From Eucalyptus grandis (taxonomy: Eukaryota; Streptophyta; Magnoliopsida; Myrtales; Myrtaceae), in the NCBI RefSeq assembly GCF_016545825.1, contig NC_052619.1, positions 35,069,803-35,133,802 of the forward strand: DNA of 64,000 nucleotides. The letters run 5' to 3'. Positions 1-11,326 of this stretch are shown one piece after another. Made by a program: the position numbers and the translations under genes. Numbering within the stretch: position 1 is the first letter of the stretch; every line of letters starts with the position of its first letter. A model generated the notes under the pieces. The model saw nothing but the letters and a program-made list of their open reading frames with translations, was not told the DNA's origin and searched no databases.

Positions 1-780
1 GCAGTATATCAGCTGCAGGGTAATATGAGTACTTGGTGGAGGGCCACCAGAGGCATAGTACCTGAAGGTGAGGTTCCGGTGTGGAACGCCTTCCTGAGAG
101 CTTTTAATGGCAAATACTTTTCGGATAGCACTCGAGAGTAGAAGATGGAGGAATTCCAGCACCTTCGTCAAGGCATGTTAACCGTGGATCAGTATGAAGC
201 TAAGTTTGCGGAGCTATCGTAGTACGTTCCTAGACTAGTGGAGGATCTTGAGGATAGAGCACAGAGGTTCAGAAACGGCCACCGACCAGAACTGAAGAAT
301 CCGTTGGTGCCTTTTGACTTGAAGGATTATAATGAACTATATGGTCGGGCCCAATTGATAGAAAGGAATCTGAACGAACAAATCGCTACATCTGGGTCGC
401 GATTTGGTTCGAATAGAGATGTGAATAGGTTTAGGAAGAAACCTATGTCAGGAGGAAGGTATCATGTCCCATCGAACAGGAAGGGTGGGATAGGTAAGTT
501 TGTGCCGAGTTAGATGGGTGTGTATCGCTTTTGCGAAAGGCGACATGGATTAGCCCCGTGCCATTCCAGGCCGGGTGATTGTTATGAGTATGGCCAGCAG
601 GGTCATATCGCTAGGAATTGTCCCAGAAGACCTATGGGACAGCAACAGTCGCCACCGTCACCGCCGATGGGTTAGATTAGAGGGTACGCACCGTAGAGTA
701 CACATCAAGGTGGACAAAATAGACCTCCAGCACAAGGAAGGGTGTACACCATCATTAGAGGATAGGTTAAAGACTTGCTT
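1..780 (+). pseudogene. gypsy gag remnant with zinc knuckle
   Basis: The reading frame gives capsid-like text including EFQHLRQGMLTVDQYEAKFAE, typical of plant gypsy gag, with in-frame stops near 140 and 220. The longest open piece is 238-513. Around 577-621 there is a nucleic-acid-binding zinc knuckle, CYEYGQQGHIARNC, in a different frame from parts of the upstream text. The knuckle normally follows CX2CX4HX4C. Here the second cysteine is a tyrosine, so zinc binding would be lost. The start of gag is outside the window. Confidence 0.8.
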
Positions 781-1330
781 AATGTGATTACAGGTACTGT
801 TTCCCTGAACGACCACGTTACTTATGCTTTATTTGACCTTGGTGCAATGCATTCATTTATAGCTGAACAATTTGTTAAGTTGATAGAATTGAGTCCTAAA
901 ATGTTGGAGTCTGTGGTTAGTATATCTACACCGCTAAAAGATAAGGTGTTGTCTACTATGGGTTGTACTAGTTGCAAGTTAGTGATTGGTGAGCGAGAGA
1001 GGATGATAGATTTGATAGTCCTAGCCATGTATGATTTTGATGTAATAGTTGGCATGGACTGGCTCACCAAGCAATGAGCTAAGATGGACTACTATCGTAA
1101 AGCAATTCAGTTTAACCCGTTAGAGGGTAAAAGTTTCGAGTTTATTGAGAGTCGAGGAGAACCCTCGATTGCTTTAATCTCGTCACTTGAGGCAACCCAT
1201 TTGTTAGAGGTGGGTTGTCAAGGTTACTTAATGACTGTCGTGGATACGATAGTTGAGGAACTGAAGATTGAAGACATCGCTGTAGTGCAAGAATTTCCAA
1301 ACGTGCATCGACTATTGTCAACTTAATTAG
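775..1330 (+). pseudogene. gypsy aspartic protease remnant, joined by deletion to the RT
   Basis: The open frame 775-1077 is a retroviral-type aspartic protease: ALFDLGAMHSFIAEQF followed by the second conserved strand ending VIVGMDWL. In functional copies the active site reads D-S/T-G; here it is D-L-G, so the catalytic motif is damaged. After a stop, the linker continues to QEFPNV at about 1288-1305. The text then jumps directly to IDYCQLN, which belongs well inside the RT domain. A piece of roughly 250-300 bp that normally encodes the RT N-terminus is therefore missing at about 1305. Confidence 0.8.
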
Positions 1331-1508
1331 GTGATGATTAAGAACAAGTATCCACTCCCGAGAATTGACGACTTGTTTGATCAGCTACAAAGAGCGTCGA
1401 TATTTTCTAAAATCAACTTGAGGACAGGGTATCATCAGCTGAGGATTAGAAACGAAGACATACCAAAGTCATCATTTCGTACTCGATACGACCATTATGA
1501 GTTCACTA

Positions 1509-1693
1509 TAAGGGTGAGCATCAGTCCAGGGTTGATCTTGGACCGACCTTAGACCAGCCCAACCCTGCCGATCTTGGTTCGGTTCCCAAGGAAATTGGGT
1601 CGGTCCTTGGTCCTTAAATTCCTGGACCAACACTATGCGGATTGGTCCTCGGTCCTGATAGTTTCGGGTCGATCCAACTTGGACGGACCTTGA

Positions 1694-1748
<55 letters not shown>

Positions 1749-2663
1749 CTTATAATTTATATATATAGAGAAAATCTTAAAATAAATGATGTCAACAATA
1801 TTAAACAGCTCTTTAGTGAGGAGTTCAAGTAATTTTACATTGTTCTTTAATAGCATATATTTTTAATATCTTTTACGGCGTCAATAATCATAATTTATGA
1901 AGGAGGAAAATGTTTTTGTGAGGAATCCTCACGGTGTCCAAAAATGCATAAACAGTTCCTTATGACATCATCCTCTAATATCTATTCTCTTTTGTCTTAT
2001 ATGTCTTCTTAGTCTTCAATTTGCAAAAATCGAACGAAACAACTTCTTCGCTCACCACTTGACACTTGCCTCGCTCACCTTGGGTCACTCATGCCGTTCG
2101 CCGCTTGATGCTTGCTTGGTGTGTTGCTTCTCGCTCGACATTCAATACTCATTCCATTCGATGCTCACCTCACTTGATTCTCACCGCTTGCCTTTCTTAG
2201 CTGACCTCGCTTATCATTGAACCCATTGGGTTAGTATGGTCCTCGCTTGCCATTTTAAGGAGTACAAAAAATGAAATAAAAAATTATTGGTTGGTCTTGG
2301 GTTGACCTTAAAATTGGACCAAACTCATTGGGTCAGTTTGATCCTCAATCGCTTTTTTAAGGAGTACAAAAATGAAAAAAAAATTATTGGTTGGTCTTGA
2401 GTTGACCTTGAAACCGAATCGAACCTATCGGGTGAGTTCGGTCCTCGATCGTTTTTTTTAAGGAGTACAAAAAATAAAATAAAAAATTATTGATTGGTCT
2501 CGAGTTGATCTTAGAACCGGACCGAACCCATTAGGTCGGTCCGGTCCTTGGCCCCAAGCTTAATAGGGTCAGTCCTCGGTCCCAAAAATTGAGGACCGGC
2601 ATTATGCGAGTTGGTCCTAGGGTTGGGAGCAGACCAGCCCAACCCGGACCATGCTCACCCCTA
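1509..2663. mobile_element. non-autonomous hAT element (copy 1), 1155 bp
   Basis: The ends are inverted repeats, TAAGGGTGAGCA on the left and TGCTCACCCCTA on the right. They are flanked by an 8-bp target duplication, GTTCACTA (1501-1508) and GTTCATTA (2664-2671), with one mismatch. Eight-base duplications are the hallmark of hAT transposons. The interior has repeated GGTCGGTCC / GGGTTGGTCC motifs near both ends and an AT microsatellite, but no transposase. A close relative lies at 21765-22808. Confidence 0.88.
1696..1746. repeat. (TA)n microsatellite inside hAT copy 1
   Basis: An uninterrupted run of about 25 TA units lies in the left third of the hAT element. At the equivalent position the second hAT copy has a pentanucleotide TATAT/ATATT run instead. 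Confidence 0.95.
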
Positions 2664-3558
2664 GTTCATTATAATGCCGTTTGGTTTGACGAACGCCCCA
2701 GTTACTTTTATGGATCTGATGAACCAAGTATTTAAAGAGTATTTGGATTAGTTTGTGATTATGCTCATCGACGATATCCTGGTGTACTCGAGAAATCTTG
2801 AGGAGCACGAAAGGCATTTGAGCATGGTACTTCAGACACTGAGGAATCATGAATTGTACACTAAGTTTAGCAAGTGCGAGTTTTGGTTGACTCGTGTTGC
2901 TTTCCTAGGGCACGTGATTTCAGGCGAAGGAATCTCTATGAACTTGACTAAGATCAAAGCAGTTATCAGCTAGCCAAGACCAACTACAGTGACAGAGATC
3001 AGAAACTTTTTGGGTTTAGCAAGGTATGACAGAAGGTTTGTGAAAGGATTTTCAGCATTAGCCTCACCGTTGACTCAATTGCGGAAGAAGGAAGAGAAAT
3101 TTGTGTGGACAGATAAATGTGAGCGTAGTTTCCAAGAGCTTAACCAGAAGTTGACTACTGCACTAGTGTTAACATTACCATTTGGTTTTGGAGGATACGA
3201 GATCTATAGTGATGCGTCGTTGAGAGGATTGGGTTGCGTGTTAATGCAGCATGGTAGAATCATTGCATACGTGTCCCGTCAGTTAGGATCTCATGAGCTG
3301 AATTATCTGATGCATGACTTAGAACTCGCAACAATCATTTTCGCTCCGAAGATTTGGAGATATTATTTGTGTGGAGAGAGATTCCAAATCTTCACATACC
3401 ATCAAAGTCTCAAGTATCTATTCTCTCATAAGGAGTTGAATATGAGATATCGCCGTTGGATGGAACTTCTGAAGGACTATGATTATGATATCTTGTATCA
3501 CTTTGAAAAGGTGAATAGGGTCACAGATGCTTTGAGTCGAAAGTCTTCAATCACATAA

Positions 3559-5132
3559 ATGATGGTCAAGGAATGGATTTTACTTGAGAGAGCTTGAGAT
3601 TCGGTCTTCAAATTTGAGGTAGGCCACATTTTGAATCTTATGGCCACCCTCGAAATTGAGCCGGAAGTGCAAATTAGAATCAAGATGCTTTAGTTGACAG
3701 ATCCAAATGTTCAAAAGATCCTACAAGAGGATAGCAATAAGAGAAAAGTTGACTTTTAGATTTCTAAAGATAAAAACTAAGGTTCAGAGGACAATTGTGT
3801 GTACCTAACGATGGAGAGCTTAAAGAAGAGATCTTGTCAGAAGCTCATCGTAGCAGTTACAGCATTCATCCATGCAGTACTAAAATGTATCGAATTTACA
3901 TCAACACTATTGGTGGTCTTGTATGAAAGTGAACATCGCCAAGCACGTCACTAAGTGTTTGATATGTCAGCAAGTGAATGCCCATCATTGTAAGCCGGGA
4001 GGATTTCTGAAACCTCTCGAGATTCCCAAGTGAAAGTGGGAACACATCATAATGGATTTTGTGACAGACTTATCAAGGAGTTAGAGAGGTAATGATTCCG
4101 TTTGGGTAGTGGTCAATAGACTGACGAAGTCGGCTCACTTCATTACCGTACGAAAGGATCTTGCATTGGACATATATGTAGAATTGTACGTGCGCCAGAT
4201 TATTCGTCTACATGGAGTGCCGGTGACGATTACATCAGATCGAGACCCGAGATTTACAACTGCCTTTTGGAAAAGTTTGCAGACCGCCTTAGGAACGAAG
4301 CTATAATACAGTACGACCTATCATCCTTAAACAGATGACCAGTTTGAGAGGATGATTCAAACCCTTGAAGACATGCTGTGAGCTTGCGTGTTGAATTTCA
4401 AGGGAAGCTGGGAGGAACAGCTTCATATTGTCGAGTTTGCCTACAATAACAGCTACCAGTAGAGTATTCAGATGGCACCTTTTGAAGGGTTGTTTGGCAG
4501 AGCGTGTAGAATGCCAATTTGTTGGGATGAGGTTGGAAAATGAAAGATCACATGCCTAGAGTTAGTTCAGTAGTCAATGGATGCAATTGCCGTCATCAGG
4601 GACAGACTAAAGACCACTCAAAGCTACCAGAAAAGCTACGTAGATAAGTGTTGAAGGCCATTGGAATTCCAAGTTGGTGAGCACGTCTTTCTGAAAGTAT
4701 CACTGATAAGGGATACTTCACGCTTCAGCAAAAAGGGAAAGCTAAGTCCAAGGTACATAAGTCCCTTTGAGATTCTGGAAAGAATAAGATTCTAGCATAT
4801 CATCTTGCATTGCTACCAAGGTTGGCGCAAGTGCATGATGTCTTTCATGTGTCGATGTTGAGGAAGCATGAACCCGACCTGACCCATGTACTGAATTTTG
4901 AAGAATTAGACGTGGACGACAAGGTGTCGTACGTTAAAATACCGGTTCCGATTGTAGATTGAAAAGAGCAGGTTCTGCGCACCAAGGCAATCCCGATGGT
5001 TAAAGTGGTCTAGCAATACCATGGCACAGAAGAAGCAACTTAGGAAAGTGAAGATTTTGACGAGACGACTCTACCCCCACCTTTTTGTTTAAAGATTTGT
5101 AATAGTTTAAATTTCGAGGACGAAATTTTTAT
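3559..5132 (+). pseudogene. gypsy integrase and chromodomain-like remnant
   Basis: The integrase zinc-binding region is recognisable at about 3830-4000 (KHVTKCLICQQVNAHH). The catalytic core follows, with DFVTDLSRS holding the first Asp, VTITSDRDPRF holding the second, and TDDQFERMIQTLEDML holding the Glu. The open part is 4109-4306, and stops interrupt on both sides. After GLFGRACRMPICW the C-terminal region reads VHDVFHVSMLRKHEPD and then VLRTKAIPMVKVV and QYHGTEEAT, the chromodomain-like tail that follows integrase in Del/Tekay chromoviruses. The coding text runs into the polypurine tract. Confidence 0.85.
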
Positions 5133-5145
5133 AAGAGGGGAAGAG
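5133..5145 (+). other. polypurine tract (PPT) of the gypsy element
   Basis: The purine run AAGAGGGGAAGAG ends one base before the TG of the 3' LTR. This is the position from which plus-strand DNA synthesis is primed in LTR retrotransposons. Confidence 0.8.
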
Positions 5146-5146
5146 T

Positions 5147-8100
5147 TGTGACATCCTAATTTTCCATTTCTGTTTTCAATTTAATAAGTTAGGCTTTTCA
5201 TCGACACACCTATAGTTCTATTCTCTGAGTTGATACTCACGAGGTATCTAGACTATCTGGTGAAACCGTTAAGGGATTTTAACATAATAGACTTGAGAAT
5301 TCGACTATGAATTAACTGCTCGACCTTGCTATTCTGCAAGGGTCATTACGGCACAGTTAAAAATCACTTAGAGACTAAAGATAGGTCGATTCAATAGAAC
5401 CATGTGATTAACTATAAGTGATTCCACATAATTGCAAAATTCTTGTCGATCGGCATTAGACCGATGTTTCTATCATTTCTGTATCCTATGTTTGTATTTG
5501 AAATCTCGAGATTTTCACGACAATTGAGAGTCGCCAAAGTGTCGAATATGTATAATGTGGCTCGAAAATAATCGACCATGAGTCAATTGCACTAAAAATT
5601 CCTAAAAACTACCTAGTAGGCTAAGTCACGCTAAAATCCTGCTCGGTTGAAATTAACTGCGAATTTAAATCCAATTTCAGAAATTGAAAGTTCTATCATG
5701 TCACGATTCATTTTAGGACCGTTGATTCATCCTCCGAAGATTTTTCTGTAAACCGAGATTTTTGACGAAAATTCAAAATAAAGGTATTTTGGACCGGAAA
5801 AATCAAAGGGTCATTTTTTGTCGCAGTTTTTGGAATTCAAGTTGGATAAATTGACAAGGAAAAATGCGAATTCAAGTGTGGGCCTCTTGGTTGAATTTAT
5901 AGGCATCAAATTAGGTTCAATTGAAAGAGAATTGGAGGGCAACTAAATCAATCTGAGTGGCCAATGTACAAAATTCGTAGGCCATGGGGGACTCAACATT
6001 TGGACCATTTGGAAAGTGTGTTGAGCAAGATTGAGGGCTACAAATTGGCAATGGATGATAGCCCAAGTGGTGGGGGCATTCAATGATCAAGAAAGGGGAT
6101 ATTTATGACCATTGGGACCCTCCAACCTTCGACAACCTTCTTCTCTTTCATTGAGCCCCACCTTTCTCCATTGTTGGCCTTTTTGAGCTCCAAAAACTAG
6201 AGAAAAAAGCAAGCTTCCCCCCTAGTCGTTGACCACCACCGGAGCCCCTGTCGCCACTCGCTCACTTGTCGTGCACTGTCCGCTCATCCTACACCATCGT
6301 TCGTGCCTAGGCCATCATCCCCTGCCATCCCGAGCTCGTCCAACCATTGTACATCGTCATTCAATCATTTGTCGCCACCACCATTGCCCTTGCTTGCCCG
6401 TCTAGCCACCTTGTCGCCTCAGCCCACCGTTCCAACCTCGGTCCCCTCGGGTTCGGCCTTGAACAGAACCGAACCCCTCAGCCCTGCTGAGAGCTCGTGT
6501 GACTTTTCCAAGCCCTTCCGAACCTCTGTTGGTGTCGTCATGGGCTTGGTTGTTGCACTCCTTTGCGTCGCCATTGTCATGGACTCACCAGATTGCTAAA
6601 CTAATGAGTTTACTTGTTAAGCTCTGCTTAGGGAGTTAATGACGCTTAGTGGATAACTAGTTTAGGCTAATTAGAGTTTATGTGGTTAGTTATAATAGAT
6701 TAGTGATTTAATTATTCGTTTGTGCATGTTAGGTTGTTAGAACGGATAGATTATGGACTAAAGTACTCGTACTATTTATCTAGATAAGTTCGAAAATTTT
6801 CTAGGCCCGTTTAGGTGGTTAGATTAGCATTTCTGGCCTAAGTTGCTATTTATTGCATTTAAATTGAATTATTTAATTAATTTTGGTATTTATTTAATTA
6901 TTTAATATTTTCTGAAAATTATACCGAGATAGCCGATGACTAGAATTTTGTATTGATTACAATTGTGTGCTTGGTTTATTTATTGAGTGTTAATTTGTGC
7001 AAATTGAGTGGTGATTTGAATTTTGGTTATTTATTTGAAAATTGTGAAATTTAATTATTTAATTAGAAAATTTTGAGTGTCAAGTTTTAACACCGAAAAT
7101 GATTTTAAAGACCATATCAAACCATGGGATTTTAAAAGGAAGAGCATAAGTTTTTTTGGTTCAAATTGACCGTGTACCCATACACAATTATTTTACCGTG
7201 TATTTTTAATACAAAGAAAATAGGTTAGGTTCACTATTTTAATTGAGACATTTGAGTGCCATGCACGATGTCTTGGGCCGAGATTGACTAGCTATGTGTT
7301 GGTTAAGAGAACCCATCCCCGAAGTGAGTCGAGTGGACGTGCCCCTATATGGAATGCCCTATCAATGGATGCCGGTTGCAGTAGAAGCTGGACCAATGCT
7401 CCTATGTGGAATGCTGTCGACATAGTGACATTGCTACACTCAGTGGGGTGAGGCGATACCTGGTTACGCCAGAAGATTGCCGAACGTCGAGTAGGCCGTG
7501 CTCGTGTGTGGTCGTGATTAAAAATTGGAACGCATGCTGAGTGGAATTGACGCGCCGAATTATAGGACAAAATTATATGGCACGGTATGGGACGTGTCAA
7601 AATTATAATCGGGACCCTTGTGCTTATTGAGATGAAAGTGGTGACATTCCAATTGTTTGCGTTTGATTCCTGCATATGGTTGTGTGTTTGAACTGTGCTG
7701 ACTTGCAGGGAGGAGCTAAGACGAGGTAAGTCTCTGTGATTGTGTTGCTGTGTGGTTGTATGGCTAGGCGTATTTCATTCCTAGTCGGAGTTTTGGGGGT
7801 AAACTTGCTAAGATATTGTCTCATCCTATTGTGGGCTTTAATATTTTTAGGTCCTTAAATGGCGGTTCCTTTGGAACGTTTTGGTCAACCTAGGAGGGTC
7901 ACCAAGCAAGTTACCAATATCTCTGTTCCTGGGTGCCACGGGGTCTCGGTCTATGAACTCATGAGGACCACCGTCTAGGTCAATGTGGGCCTACTTCAAA
8001 GGATACCCCATCGATTCAGAGTGTGGTATCGCCGAAAGCTCAATTAATACAGAGTGGGTCCCCTACAAGATTTTGAGGTCCCAGCTTCGGTGACAGACGT

Positions 8101-8454
8101 CACTTTTGGCAAGGGTACAGCTGACCCTCCGGGTGGTGTAATGCTAGACCCAAGTCCCCAAGAGACCTCGGAGTTTTCAGTTGGTGATTCGTGTGCCTAG
8201 AGGACTTGTAGACTTTTCTATTTGAGTAGACTCTTGACTGTAGACTAGTGTTATATATAAACCGGGGTGTTTATAAATGTGTTTTAATTGTGAATATGTT
8301 TCCTACTTTTCTATCACATATTGTTTGTTGTCAGGGATATTCGTTCACTTCCACATGCGCAATAAAATGAATGGGTTGGCGACGCATCCTGGGACGCGTT
8401 AAATTTTATTGACCACCGAAGAATGGGCACACACTCGAGGATCGGGGCATGACA
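5147..8454 (+). repeat. 3' LTR of the gypsy element, about 3.3 kb
   Basis: The repeat begins TGTGACATCC directly after the polypurine tract and ends GGGGCATGACA, giving the TG...CA ends expected of an LTR. Related sequence recurs at about 15675-18095 (3' part) and 62274-64000 (middle part), which confirms it as an interspersed LTR. The LTR includes a C-rich stretch at 6220-6600 containing an incidental 98-codon frame. No genes are seen in it. Confidence 0.85.
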
Positions 8455-9067
8455 ATATCAACATCTAAAATCAATAACATTTCTCTTGAATTCTTTTTTT
8501 TTCAAATAACCAATGACAACACTATTCAAACTAGCATTATATGCATTGATAGTGGACACATTTTTCTCTATTCTCCACTCGTAAATCATTTCTCAACCAT
8601 TTTCCTGATCTTCCTACCCTTATAATTATGCATCACCACAAAGTTGATAATTCTTTTATGCAACTTCTAGTCTTCATCAGTAAAATGTGAAGTGAAACAT
8701 ACATAGTTCCAATTTTGAATGTAACTCTATGTATAAATCATGAGTGTGATTTTGGAATTAATTTACCAAAGTAAGTTTTTAAGCTAGTTTTTTCACAAAG
8801 GTTTGTGCAATTTTTAACTATTGTAAATTGTGACATATGTTTGAAGAGAGGTTATAGCATAGTGACTAAATCACAAAATCAACACGCTTAACCGAGGAAA
8901 ATTTGGTGTTCACTAATTATGATTATTTGAAGAAGCACTCGATTACAACAATTCTTATCAAACTCTCACATCTTAAAACACTAGCACCACTAGTACTTGT
9001 ATCTTCCCTTTATTTCAGACACAACTATATTGCATCAATAAATAATTTTTGCTTTTTGTTTATAGAA
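8455..9067. other. intergenic, nothing recognised
   Basis: AT-rich sequence between the gypsy LTR and the next repeat. No gene or repeat boundary could be supported here. Confidence 0.5.
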
Positions 9068-9404
9068 ATAAGTGCATTGGAAGTCCTAAAACTTGTTACG
9101 GAATTGAGTCTAAAAGCTTTTATAAAGTATAATTAAGTCATAAAACTTCTTACGAAAGTGTAAGTGAGTTCTAAAACTTTCAAAAAGTGTAGTAGAGTTC
9201 TAAAACTTGTCAAATTGGTCCAAACAAGTCATTTTATTATTTGCACTTTTTTAAAATTTTAGGAATTGGTCACACTTTTTTAATGAAAGTTTTAGGACTA
9301 AATTACATTTTCGTAACATGTTTTAGAACTTGAATACACTTTTTGAAAGTTTTTGGATTCAACTACACTTTTGTAATAAGTTTTAGGGCTTTTGGTGCAC
9401 TTAT
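9068..9404. repeat. foldback MITE, copy 1 of a family with repetitive arms
   Basis: The left end ATAAGTGCATTGGAAGTCC pairs with the right end, whose reverse complement is ATAAGTGCACCAAAAGCCC. Each arm repeats a short unit around CCTAAAACTTGTTACGAAAGTG, and the right arm is the reverse complement, so the whole sequence folds on itself. A second copy is at about 26855-27170 and a fragment at about 48955-49050. The target duplication is not clear. Confidence 0.7.
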
Positions 9405-9789
9405 CTTTTGTTCATATTATGAGATAATTCTTGCACCTTCTCAAGTGCTTTCACATTACAATACTACAATTATAATATACATATATGGGGCCTCGCAATA
9501 ATTGCACTTTTTTTTTTTTTTGGATAAGTACACTAATGGTGCCATAAGTTGTGTACGGCACTCACTTTGGTGCCAAAAGTTTCCGTTGGATCACTTAAGT
9601 GCCAAAAAATTTGAAAAACGCTCACTTTGATGCCAACGCCGATCTAAACTGCCGGAAATCCGACGTGGCCTTTTTTTATATTTAATTTCTTATACAGATG
9701 TGGCTCGCCGGAGAGTCCAGTCATCGTGTAAACCACCAAATGACGTCGTTTGGTGTCTTAAACTCCAAGTCGAAACCCTAAATCCCCAA

Positions 9790-9824
<35 letters not shown>

Positions 9825-9826
9825 CC

Positions 9827-10251
9827 ATGGCGGCAGCGTTGTCTTCTTTCCCGAAGAACAACACTAGCACAGAGAGAGAGAGAGAAGCCATGGCGGCATC
9901 ATCTTCTTCTATGAAGAACAACACCAGCAGAGAGAGAGAGAAGCCATGGCGATGTCGTCTTCTTCCCCGAAGAACAACGCCGACATCGCCAACAGAGAGA
10001 GAGAAGCCATGGTGGCGGCGTCTTCCCCGAAGAACAACACCAGCACCAGCCACTCTTTGAATAGAGCCCAATCCACCATCTCCATCTACGCCCTCCTTGT
10101 TTCCCTCGCACTCCTCGTCTTCTCTCTCTCTACACCTTCAATCCCCCTTCTTCAATCCCCCTTCTTCCTCCTCCTCCTCCGCCCTCGCCTCCTATTTTCC
10201 CATCACTTCTTGGCCGTGCAATGGTGGCCAAGCACGAGTGATGGTGGCTGA
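9827..10251 (+). pseudogene. captured gene fragment: four tandem copies of an N-terminus, then a membrane segment
   Basis: Four near-identical starts (GCCATGGCG or GCCATGGTG contexts) have ATGs at 9827, 9890, 9946 and 10009, spaced 63, 56 and 63 bp. Each is preceded by GAGAGA and followed by a SSSPKNN-like coding stretch. The last copy runs into NRAQSTISIYALLVSLALLVFSL, a single hydrophobic helix near 10078-10134, so the parent gene probably encoded a type II membrane protein with a short cytosolic tail. The parent gene is not recognised. The 56-bp spacing breaks the frame between copies 2 and 3, so the first ATG does not reach the helix. Confidence 0.5.
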
Positions 10252-10325
10252 GCGACGGTGGCCGAGCACGATGGCCGAGCACGGTGGCCGAGCATGGTGG
10301 CCAAGCGACGGTGGTCGAGCAAGCT
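10215..10325. repeat. minisatellite, about 13-17 bp units
   Basis: Imperfect tandem copies of GGTGGCCGAGCAC (with variants such as GATGGCCGAGCAC and GGTGGCCAAGCGAC), about seven units, within the MULE at 9522-10650. Confidence 0.8.
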
Positions 10326-10650
10326 AGGTCGGCGAGGATGAACAAAAAAAAAACCCTAATTTCAATCACAAATGAGTTATACGGCGTCGTTTTTCCTAAG
10401 CCATCCACATAGGATGGCAAAATGACATCGCTTTCTTAAGTAGGACAGAAAACAACGTTGTTTAAAGGGTTTATCGAATTTTCTTTTTAAATATAAAGTC
10501 ACGTAATCATTTTGGCTGGAATTTCTTGCCGGTGGCACCAAAGTGATCATTTTTTCTCCGATTTGGCACTTAAGTGATCCGGTGGAAACTTTTTTAACAC
10601 CAAAGTGAGCCCCGTACACAACTTATGGCACCATTAGTGTACTTATCCCA

Positions 10651-11073
10651 TTTTTTTGGGTCAAAAGATAATAATTGCACTTCAAATTATATGTTTTCAT
10701 TTTCTCTTTATTTATGCTTCTCGAAAAATAAAGCCAAGCAGTTGATTTTACCGATTGGATACCTTGTTTTTCCTAGATGTCTACTCTAAGTCTTCCTCAC
10801 CTTCATCACATGGTGCTTCAATTATTAGAGTCACTGCATAATAGGATTGCTTCATTGCCATTGACATGTTATTAAATCACCTAAATCAAGCAACATAGAG
10901 ATTAGAGCCAATATCAAGAATAAGAAGAGATTGCAGCACAAATTGTTAAGGCCTCCATTCTCTTTAGCTCCAAAAATATCAAGTTTATCAAACTTATTGG
11001 TCAATGAAAAGCCAAAGAAAATCACAAAGTCGATCACAAAAAAAAAAATCAAACTTTGGTTGTATTAACAAAA
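10651..11073. other. intergenic, nothing recognised
   Basis: AT-rich sequence between two transposons. No feature could be supported. Confidence 0.5.
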
Positions 11074-11076
11074 TAA

Positions 11077-11294
11077 GGCGCGTTTGGTAACACTTTTATT
11101 CTCGGGAACATTTTCTGATTAGAAATGATTATTTTTTATTTTGTTCCCGGGAATAATTTCAAAGCAAAAGAACGTGTTTAGTAACTACACAAAATTTTTA
11201 TTCTGGAATAGAAATGCATTTGATACCGTGCTCAAAATTTTTACTCCAAATTATTTTCTTTTAATTTTTAAATAATTTTATTACTTTTTTCCTT

Positions 11295-11326
<32 letters not shown>

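Larger units (their letters stand above)
1306..3558 (+). pseudogene. gypsy reverse transcriptase / RNase H remnant, split by a hAT insertion
   Basis: The RT starts with IDYCQLN and [16 protein letters not shown] (1331 onward) and runs to HYEFT at 1508. It resumes after the inserted element at 2672 with MPFGLTNAP. The catalytic box is MLIDDILVYS near 2761-2790. RNase H follows in the open frame 2989-3558, with IYSDASLRGLGCVLMQ carrying its first catalytic aspartate and ending VTDALSRK. Stop codons at about 2749 and 2971 break the frame. The reading across the insertion is only coherent if 1509-2671 (element plus one duplicated target) is treated as foreign. Confidence 0.88.
1..8454 (+). mobile_element. 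Ty3/gypsy LTR retrotransposon, degenerate, Del/Tekay-like, 5' end outside window
   Basis: This element has recognisable gag, protease, reverse transcriptase, RNase H, integrase and chromodomain segments in that order, followed by a polypurine tract and a long 3' LTR. The order RT-RNase H-integrase is that of Ty3/gypsy. The C-terminal chromodomain-like stretch and the LTR of about 3.3 kb suggest the Del/Tekay chromovirus lineage, which is an inference. Every domain carries stop codons or frameshifts, so the copy is dead. A 1155-bp hAT element sits inside the RT. The 5' LTR and primer-binding site lie left of the window. Confidence 0.9.
9522..10650. mobile_element. Mutator-like element (Pack-MULE candidate) with captured gene start
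   Basis: Long terminal inverted repeats of about 150 bp begin GGATAAGTACACTAATGGTG and match the reverse complement of the right end (GTGTACTTATCCCA). A possible 9-bp target duplication TTTTTTTGG lies on both sides, but low complexity makes it uncertain. The terminal sequence matches the MULE family at 14776-21279. No transposase is inside. The interior instead carries a GA-rich leader, repeated ATG starts and a hydrophobic segment that look like host coding sequence. Confidence 0.75.

Noticed and set aside
6303..6599. 98-codon plus-strand frame rich in Ser and Pro
   Set aside because: It lies inside the gypsy LTR in a C-rich stretch, with low-complexity composition and no family resemblance.
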